Positions 59,201-64,000 of a stretch of 64,000 nucleotides of DNA are shown here, piece by piece. Within the stretch, counting starts at the first letter, position 1, and each line of letters opens with the position of its first letter. The translations under genes and the position numbers were made by a program. Location of the stretch: contig NZ_AP023262.1 in NCBI RefSeq assembly GCF_016756615.1, positions 2,977,501 through 3,041,500 of the forward strand. Direction: 5' to 3'. The stretch is from Mesorhizobium sp. L-8-3 (GTDB lineage Bacteria; Pseudomonadota; Alphaproteobacteria; Rhizobiales; Rhizobiaceae). Below the pieces are notes generated by a model that worked only from the letters and a program-made list of their open reading frames with translations, was not told where the DNA came from and did no database searches.

Positions 59201-59237
59201 CCCGACCTTGGCATTGAGCGACTTCCTGTTCGTCTGA
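56220..59237 (+). CDS. Secreted RTX (hemolysin-type Ca-binding repeat) protein
   Basis: This 1005-residue protein consists almost wholly of GGxGxDxLx nonapeptides, which bind calcium and form beta-rolls. RTX blocks alternate with six copies of a linker of about 55-65 residues (near 97-157, 298-357, 407-467, 564-622, 694-753 and 804-862). Each linker begins like D.(I/V)DGG.G.D.L and ends with an E plus about 15 residues and D.LTGG. The last 100 residues (DQFVFRFDGFGTGDQITDFT, then ending LALSDFLFV) resemble the serralysin-type type I secretion signal. There is no enzyme domain and no N-terminal signal peptide. It is probably a cell-surface or biofilm protein. No type I exporter is adjacent. 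The start is GTG, with GGAGAG upstream. Confidence 0.92.
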   Translation: MANIPGNDAPNQLNGTFGADVITGGLSNDMLLGFDGADTLSGGFQNDTLFGNEGADVINGNSGSDIIEGGEGADRIDAGTGADMIMVGFLEEANGDTVDGGLGFDRLMVDYSMEAAGINFVAQDPIAQTTVLGGIKVINVEEYQITGTDFADSLTGGRWNDMLNGGLGNDTLNGGIGMDFLNGDEGDDTLNGGNGIDFLTGGDGHDRLSGGFGMDFLDGEVGNDRLDGGYGNDSMTGGEGNDTVVGGEGNDSLAGDEGNDTLDGGNGNDMLEGGLGTDIVRAGYGNDTVEVVIGQGKDTIDGGIGLDVLRVERLAGTFTAKASNLSNTLSDGTTFVGMEAYWLESSAGSTSADRWTGWDGSDRMMSWGGNDVLSGGKGNDYLDAGTGVDTVDGGDGNDVISVGSGGRDVVRAGAGTDSVSILRSDLTAALTFSISGVTGRLSDGTTVTDAEHYSIAAGSGSDTLTAGSALSVKFYGNGGNDRLTGGKGSDTLDGGLGNDTLIGGDGNDSIVDSGGANVIDAGTGNDAVSVELQAGTYVNSIQLGTGNDTARINYARGSTAGKFSVDGGVGFDVASVNRSQSAKNLSFVLSANAVLTNGDVTLKNVEAVQIWSGSGADSLTGGAYSDLFNGGAGNDTLRGLGGNDTLHGGLGADRLEGGDGNDTLHATGGSGIDGHADRLYAGAGNDYLRINHSDYADAGVGTDRIAVDLSNQANGVSFVVTSGLVRVNATTSFTGAESLEFYGTSGNDTVTGGTLADRLVGNAGNDTLRGGAGNDVLLDGAGNDKLYGDAGNDTLVRTAEVGTDLIDGGLGIDSLKFDFLSTKSVILDLANNANNRGMAKGLTVTGVEIVHGSMLDDDIRGTAANETFYGGGMDDFLSGGAGDDVLEGGAGGDLLIGGAGRDQFVFRFDGFGTGDQITDFTRGQDKLVIDRSDFGIAASGNPGFVVGANPAVSGTGAQFLFETDNGRLWFDRDGTGNEHDAELIVTLKSGAGHLPTLALSDFLFV

Positions 59238-59295
59238 ACATCGAAGCCCCGGTTCGCAAGAGCGGCTTCGAACCGATCCGACATCGCGACGGCGG

Positions 59296-59368
59296 CTGGG
59301 GCGGCGGAGAGTTGCCGCCCCAGGCCTGGGACGGCCCGCACTGCGGCGGGGCGGGCCGTCTCTTCTTT
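59296..59368 (+). terminator. Double hairpin terminator of the RTX gene
   Basis: The first hairpin, CTGGGGCGGC with its complement, spans 59296-59323 with a perfect 10-bp stem. The second, GACGGCCCGC with its complement, spans 59330-59360, also 10 bp, and is followed by TCTTCTTT. The second fits a Rho-independent terminator. Confidence 0.85.
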
Positions 59369-60028
59369 GAAGACGAGCGAGGGAACCGATCATGGCCGAT
59401 ATTCCTGAATCCGGAATCTTCGTCGGAGCGTTTCGTCTGCGGCAACGCGCGAGGGCGAACGCTCGCCGTCGACAACTTCCCGTTCGCCTGAAGCTTGGTT
59501 GCCTGAGCATCCGAGCCGATCGTGTTCACCAACCCGGGACAACGCTCCTCTCGTTTCCCGGCCCTCCCAACCCCTAGGCGCCATCGGCGGAGCCGCTTTG
59601 CTCAGCGGCCGTCCAGGGCCCGGCACCCACCCCGGTGCGAAGGTTGGGTTGCGGCACTCGCCCTGGTCCGGTGGGTGCAGCCTTTTCTTCTCGTGCGAGC
59701 GATCGCGGACCGGAACGGCGTGCCGAAGGTGCGTCGCGTCGTTGCAAACACGATTTCCTTGCGTGGCGGTTGGTCTCCTTGCAAGATCGCGGGTGAATAC
59801 TTTCATGCCAACTTTGCGTTAACGTCTTGTTAACCCAGCGGGCGCATCATTTGCTTCATCGGGCCTGCTTTTCCTCCTCCCAAGCGTGGTTCGAAACTGG
59901 GCGGCCGCAAATGGCCGCCCTTTCGTTGGCGGTCGCCGCCGCAACCGCCACTGCCCGGCGCGCCGTTTGCGGCTTGCCACACCGGCCTCCATTTGCAATG
60001 CCTTCTCCCCGGAATGGAGGATCAAGGC
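59369..60028. other. 660-bp gap before the SDR gene
   Basis: No supported gene. Open frames on both strands lack ribosome sites and family motifs. Apart from the CtrA-like box at 59819-59833 and the ribosome site of the SDR gene I see nothing defined. Confidence 0.45.
59819..59833 (+). promoter_or_regulatory. Full CtrA-type box (TTAA-N7-TTAA)
   Basis: TTAA-CGTCTTG-TTAAC fits the full CtrA consensus TTAA-N7-TTAAC exactly. It lies 195 bp before the SDR gene, in a gap without another gene. It could serve the SDR gene or an unrecognised transcript. Confidence 0.5.
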
Positions 60029-60778
60029 ATGGCCAAAACTGCGATCGTTACGGGCGCCGGCACTGGTATCGGCAAGGCGGTGGCCACCGCGCTCCTGAAG
60101 GACGGCTGGAACACGGTGTTCTGCGGTCGGCGGCTCGCAATGCTCGAGCAGGCTATCGCCGAGGCCGGCCCGACAGAGGCGAGGGCGCTGCCCGTCGCCT
60201 GCGACATCTCCAGCGCGACGCGGGTGGACGAGATGTTCGAGACGGTGGCCGAGGCCTTCGGCCGGGTCGACCTGCTCTTCAACAATGCCGGCATGGGATA
60301 CAAGTCGACCCCGATCGACGAGATTCCCGTCGAGGTCTGGAACGAGGTGGTCGGCGTCAATCTCACCGGCTCTTTCCTCTGTGCACGCGCCGCGTTCCGG
60401 GCGATGCGCAGCCAGAGCCCGATGGGCGGGCGCATCATAAACAACGGGTCGGTCTCGGCCTATGCGCCCCGCCCAGGATCCGTTCCCTATACGGCCACCA
60501 AACACGCCATCACCGGCCTTACCCGGACCCTTGCGCTGGACGGCAGACCCTACGACATCGCCTGCGGACAGATCGATATCGGCAACGCGCTGACGGATAT
60601 GGCCGCGCCGATGACCGTGGGCGTGCCGCAAGCCAACGGCAGCATCGCTCCCGAAGCGGTGATGGACGTCAAGCATGTGGCCGATGCGGTGTTGCACATG
60701 GCCAGCCTTCCGCTCGACGCCAACGTGCTGTTCATGACTGTCATGGCGACCAAAATGCCTTATGTCGGGCGCGGCTGA
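60029..60778 (+). CDS. SDR family oxidoreductase
   Basis: This 249-residue classical SDR has the cofactor motif TGAGTGIG (8-15), NNAG (85-88), catalytic Ser141/Ser143, Tyr154 and Lys158 (YTATK). The segment GRIINNGSVSAYAPRPGSVPYTATK and a C-terminus lacking the usual PG motif resemble a rhizobial group of unknown substrate. The cofactor is probably NAD, since no Arg follows the glycine motif, though GRR at 33-35 could favour NADP. The start at 60029 has GGAGGATCAAGG upstream. The FkbH-like gene follows after 81 bp on the same strand and may be co-transcribed. Confidence 0.88.
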   Translation: MAKTAIVTGAGTGIGKAVATALLKDGWNTVFCGRRLAMLEQAIAEAGPTEARALPVACDISSATRVDEMFETVAEAFGRVDLLFNNAGMGYKSTPIDEIPVEVWNEVVGVNLTGSFLCARAAFRAMRSQSPMGGRIINNGSVSAYAPRPGSVPYTATKHAITGLTRTLALDGRPYDIACGQIDIGNALTDMAAPMTVGVPQANGSIAPEAVMDVKHVADAVLHMASLPLDANVLFMTVMATKMPYVGRG

Positions 60779-60859
60779 CTATTCGCGCCCTCCGCATATC
60801 TCGCGGGCCGGCGTCGGTGCGATGATCTACGCGTCGGAATCCAGGCGCGGGGGTGAACC

Positions 60860-62596
60860 ATGTCGTTGACGGGGCGGCGGACCGACTGGCTTCGCCTGTC
60901 GCGCGCCGGAAGGGCGCCGGGAAACGAGCATATCGTAATCGCGGCAACCTTCACCGCGGATCCGCTCGTGCCCTATCTCGGTTCCCGCCTGGTCGATGAT
61001 CCTGTCCGGCCACCGGCGCTGACCGTCGCGTCCTACAATCAGCTGATTCAGCTCTGCCTCGGCTGGAAGGCCGACTATGGCGACCGGCCGCCCACCGCCA
61101 TTGTGATGCTCTGGCGGATCGAGGATTTCGCGCGCGCCGATTTCCAGGCAGTGGTCCGCGGCGGCGGCGCAGCCGGATTGTTCGAGAAAGTCGAGGAACT
61201 CGCGGAGGCGGTCGCAGGCTTGCGCGGAAGCTTTCCCGGGCGGATCGTCTGCACGGTGCCGCCGTTCCCACATTCGTCGGACCATGCCATCGAAACGCTC
61301 GGCAGTGCCGCCACGATCGGCGCGCTGCACCGGCAGGTCGTCGACATCTGGATCCGCCGGATGCGCGAGATCGGCCATGTCGGCCTTCTCGATCTCGACG
61401 GGATCCAGCGGCTGGTCGGTGCCGAGAACTCGCTCGACTGGCGCAAGTGGTACCTGTACCGGCAGCCTTACAGCGAAGCGTTCTGGGACAGGATCGCCGA
61501 AAGCTGCGCATCGCTGATCCGCTCCCAGTCGGCAGCGGCAAAGAAATGCGTCGTCGTCGACTGCGACAACACGTTGTGGGGTGGCGTGGTCGGCGAGGAC
61601 GGGTTGGCCGGCATCCGGCTCGGCGACGATTTTCCGGGATCGGTGTTCCGGGACTTCCAGCACCAGCTTCAGACCCTGCGCAGCCGGGGCATCATGATCG
61701 CGCTCTGCAGCAAGAACAATGAGCAGGATGTCTGGGAGGTCTTCGACCGGCACGACGGAATGGTGCTGCAGCGAAAGGATCTCGTCGCTCACCGGATCAA
61801 TTGGCTGGACAAGCCGAGCAACATCACGAGCCTTGCCGAGGAACTGAACATCGGCCTGGACAGCATGGTCTTTGTCGACGACAGCGCGATGGAGATCGGC
61901 CATGTCGGCGAAACGTTGCCGATGGTGACCTGCATCCAGGTGCCGGACGAACTGACGGCATTCCCCACGGTGTTCGGCGCCTTCCGCGGCTTCGACAGCG
62001 AGACGGTCAGTGCCGAGGATCGCGGGCGTTCGGAGATGATGCTCCAGGAACGCCGGCGTCGCGATCTCGCCGGGGCGCTCACATCAGAGGAGTTCAGGCG
62101 CCAGCTCCAGCTTCGGGTCGACCTCTTCGAAGTCAAGGCCGAGCACATTGCCCGCGTCGCGCAACTCATCAACAAGAGCAACCAGTTCAACCTGACCACG
62201 CGGCGCAAGACCGAGGGCGACGTCGCCCGGCTGCTCGACGATCCTGCCGTCACGATGCTCGCCTGGCGCGTCTCGGACCGGTTCGGCGATTATGGCCTCG
62301 TCGGCGTCCTGATCCTGAAACATGACGAAGAGCAGGCTGAGATCGAAACGCTGCTGATGAGCTGCCGCGTGCTCGGGCGCGGCGTCGAGCGCTCGGTCTT
62401 CGCCGCGCTCTGCGATCTGCTGCGGGCGCGCGGCGCGAAACGCCTTGTCGGAACCTATCTGAAGACCAGCAAGAACCAACTCGTCGCTTCACTCTATCGC
62501 GACCACGGCTTCCGACAGGTCTCGCCCGAGGAATGGGTGCTCGAGGACTTCACCGGCATAGGCTGGCCGGAAGAGATCGCCCGGCCGGGCTTGTGA
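60860..62596 (+). CDS. FkbH-like HAD-IIIC/GNAT protein, stand-alone
   Basis: This 578-residue protein is built like FkbH proteins. An N-terminal SGNH-like region (about 25-220) is followed by a HAD-IIIC domain with the catalytic VVVDCDNTLWGGVVGEDG (231-248; Asp234, Asp236), ALCSKNNEQDVWEVF and VFVDDSAMEIGHV. A C-terminal GNAT-like domain (about 430-570) has NKSNQFNLTTRR and LKTSKNQLVASLYRDHGF. FkbH proteins load glyceryl units onto acyl carrier proteins in polyketide synthesis, and relatives modify surface glycans. No carrier protein or polyketide gene is near, so the role here is open; surface polysaccharide modification is one option. It ends 4 bp before the stop of the convergent aminotransferase gene. 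Confidence 0.88.
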   Translation: MSLTGRRTDWLRLSRAGRAPGNEHIVIAATFTADPLVPYLGSRLVDDPVRPPALTVASYNQLIQLCLGWKADYGDRPPTAIVMLWRIEDFARADFQAVVRGGGAAGLFEKVEELAEAVAGLRGSFPGRIVCTVPPFPHSSDHAIETLGSAATIGALHRQVVDIWIRRMREIGHVGLLDLDGIQRLVGAENSLDWRKWYLYRQPYSEAFWDRIAESCASLIRSQSAAAKKCVVVDCDNTLWGGVVGEDGLAGIRLGDDFPGSVFRDFQHQLQTLRSRGIMIALCSKNNEQDVWEVFDRHDGMVLQRKDLVAHRINWLDKPSNITSLAEELNIGLDSMVFVDDSAMEIGHVGETLPMVTCIQVPDELTAFPTVFGAFRGFDSETVSAEDRGRSEMMLQERRRRDLAGALTSEEFRRQLQLRVDLFEVKAEHIARVAQLINKSNQFNLTTRRKTEGDVARLLDDPAVTMLAWRVSDRFGDYGLVGVLILKHDEEQAEIETLLMSCRVLGRGVERSVFAALCDLLRARGAKRLVGTYLKTSKNQLVASLYRDHGFRQVSPEEWVLEDFTGIGWPEEIARPGL

Positions 62597-62600
62597 TCTC

Positions 62601-63785
62601 CTATTTCTTCAGGAACGCCTCGATCCGCTCGATCGCCCGCAGGATATTCTCTTCCGAGTTGGCGTAGGACAGGCGGATGTAGCCTTCGCCGAGTATGCCG
62701 AAATCGGGACCGCCGATCAGTGCCACGCCCGTTTCCTCCAGCAGCGCCGAGGCAAGCTGCTTGGCCTTCCAGCCCGTGCCAGTGATGTTGGGGAAGGCAT
62801 AGAAGGCGCCTTTCGGCGTGATGCAGGAGACGCCGGGCAGGCTGTTCAGCCCTTCGACGACGATCCTGCGGCGCCGGTCGAAGGCGCGCATCATCCTCTC
62901 CACCTCGTCCTGCGGCCCGTCGATCGCTGCGATGCCCGCGAATTGGCTCGGCGCGTTTACGCAGGACCAGCAGTTCACCGCCAGCTTGCGCACCTTGTCG
63001 TAGAGATGGGCGCCCTCCCGGGAGTTCGGCCAGATCGACCAGCCCAGGCGCCAGCCCGTCATGGCCCATGTCTTCGACCAGCCGTTGAGCACGATCAGCC
63101 GCTCGCGGATCTCCGGGAACTGCAGAAGCGACGTATGGGTTTCGCCGTCATAGGTCATGACGTCGTAGATCTCGTCCGAGAGGATCGCGACATCGGAATG
63201 TGCCTCGAGGCCCTTGACCAGCTTCTCGATCTCGGCCCGTGGGGTGACGCCGCCGGTGGGATTGGCCGGCGAGTTCAGGATGAGCAGGCGGGTCCGCGGC
63301 GTGATGAGGGCCAGCGTCTCCTCGGCCGAGAAGGCGAAACCGTTTTCCTCGCGGATCGGCACGGGCACGGGCGTCGCGCCGGTGAACTCGATCATCGATC
63401 GGTAGATCGGAAAGCCCGGGTCCGGATAGAGGATCTCGGCACCCGGCTCGCCGAACATGATGATGGCGGCATACATCGTCGGCTTGCCGCCCGGCAGGAT
63501 CATCACGTTGTCGGGCGAAACCTCGACGCCCGTCGTGCTTAGTGTCCGGCGCACCACCGCCTCGCGGGTCGCGAGCAGGCCGGTTGCCGGTGTGTAGCCG
63601 TGGTGGCCGTCGCGCAGGGCCTTGATCGCGGCCTCGACGATGTGCTGCGGTGTCTTGAAGTCCGGCTGGCCGATGCCGAGGTTGATGACATCCTTGCCCT
63701 CGGCCGCCAGCGCGGTCGCCCGGGCCAGCACCGCAAAGGCATTCTCTTCCCCGAGGCGGTCGAAAGCGGCGATCGTTTGGAGCAT
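62601..63785 (-). CDS. Class I/II PLP aminotransferase (aspartate aminotransferase-like)
   Basis: This 394-residue enzyme has fold-type I motifs: INLGIGQPDFKTP, NSPANPTGG (171-179), DEIYD with Asp204 and Tyr207, and GWSKTWAMTGWRLG, where Lys238 binds PLP and Arg246 helps fix phosphate. It transfers amino groups between amino acids and 2-oxo acids. The group includes aspartate and aromatic aminotransferases and the exact substrate cannot be read. The start at 63785 gives a normal N-terminus (MLQTIAAFDRLGEENAF); a longer frame to 63869 is rejected. Confidence 0.9.
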   Translation of the reverse strand: MLQTIAAFDRLGEENAFAVLARATALAAEGKDVINLGIGQPDFKTPQHIVEAAIKALRDGHHGYTPATGLLATREAVVRRTLSTTGVEVSPDNVMILPGGKPTMYAAIIMFGEPGAEILYPDPGFPIYRSMIEFTGATPVPVPIREENGFAFSAEETLALITPRTRLLILNSPANPTGGVTPRAEIEKLVKGLEAHSDVAILSDEIYDVMTYDGETHTSLLQFPEIRERLIVLNGWSKTWAMTGWRLGWSIWPNSREGAHLYDKVRKLAVNCWSCVNAPSQFAGIAAIDGPQDEVERMMRAFDRRRRIVVEGLNSLPGVSCITPKGAFYAFPNITGTGWKAKQLASALLEETGVALIGGPDFGILGEGYIRLSYANSEENILRAIERIEAFLKK

Positions 63786-63867
63786 TGCGGCTGTCCGTCT
63801 GGTTCTTTTCCGGTAGGTCTGTTTTTGTGAGCCTCCGGCAGCAAAAGTCAACGGAAGGAAGGTCGGC

Positions 63868-64000
63868 ATGACAGGCGATCTGAAGCATTGGCAGCCGCGG
63901 CCGCGGCCGGCGCGAGAACCGCTCGAAGGGCGTTTCGTCCGGCTCGAGCCGCTTGACGCTGCGCGCCACGGCGACGGGCTCTATGAAGCCTCGACGGTCG
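63868..64000 (+). CDS. GNAT-family N-acetyltransferase, N-terminal part only
   Basis: The visible 44 residues (MTGDLKHWQPRPRPAREPLE, then GRFVRLEPLDAARHGDGLYE) match the start of RimJ/RimL-type GNAT acetyltransferases, in which 'L.G..VRLEPLD..RH' forms the first strand and helix. AGGAAGG lies upstream of the ATG. The rest lies outside the window. It is divergent from the aminotransferase gene. Confidence 0.75.
   Translation, partial: MTGDLKHWQPRPRPAREPLEGRFVRLEPLDAARHGDGLYEASTV

Noticed and set aside
56220..59237. DNA repeats read as a repeat array
   Set aside because: The repetition is fully explained by the coded GGxGxDxLx peptides of an RTX protein.

Overview
The window looks like a chromosomal segment of a GC-rich alphaproteobacterium of the Hyphomicrobiales (Rhizobiales), probably Mesorhizobium/Phyllobacteriaceae-like. 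The main reasons are an Omp10-type outer-membrane lipoprotein otherwise best known from Brucella, CpdR, homospermidine synthase, a suhB/MmgR-type sRNA, a candidate ROSE thermometer in front of hsp20, CtrA-like boxes, and the short palindromic intergenic repeats common in rhizobial genomes. Nothing indicates a plasmid or prophage. The only clear mobile gene is one IS5-family element. All product names come from reading protein motifs by eye; no database search was run.

Layout. 1-617: two small secreted proteins, one Cys-rich. 1028-8122: a sugar/polyol catabolic operon on the minus strand (binding protein, ATPase, permease, ribitol-type dehydrogenase, FGGY pentulose kinase), divergent from a LacI-type regulator, with a perfect 36-bp palindrome between them. 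8225-12945: tRNA-Val, cpdR, an N-formylglutamate amidohydrolase-like gene, a suhB/MmgR sRNA, hisN, a lysophospholipase-like hydrolase, and hsp20 with an RpoH-like promoter and thermometer-like leader. 12983-22546: threonine aldolase, a Phd/PemK-like toxin-antitoxin pair, gltB-gltD, and yefM-yoeB with a TGTAC-type operator.

22719-31228: cell-envelope genes (DUF459 SGNH protein, MltB-like transglycosylase, galU, outer-membrane barrel, arabinose-5-phosphate isomerase) and a 2OG-Fe(II) oxygenase; a MITE-like intergenic element follows galU. 31259-33344: psuK-psuG for pseudouridine breakdown, behind a dyad-rich promoter. 33345-38101: NfeD-QmcA, hemH, and a 5'-nucleotidase fused to LysM. 38294-46462: PaaK-like ligase, omp10, hss, a DUF3445 demethylase, pabB-pabC, pepF. 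46745-53304: a sigma-54 response regulator, a DUF882 cell-wall protein, eda, trhO and a DUF533/TerB protein.

53356-64000: a LysR regulator, the IS5 copy with its terminal repeats and matching flanks, a 1005-residue RTX protein with a repeating linker module, an SDR, a stand-alone FkbH-like protein, an aminotransferase, and the start of a GNAT acetyltransferase.

I did not find a clearly new multi-gene defence or biosynthetic system. The most original signals are regulatory: the 36-bp palindrome at the polyol locus, the double dyad around the psuK promoter next to a kinase that carries its own DNA-binding domain, the MITE-like element after galU, the inverted heptamer tracts after hisN, and several CtrA-like boxes near cpdR and cell-surface genes.
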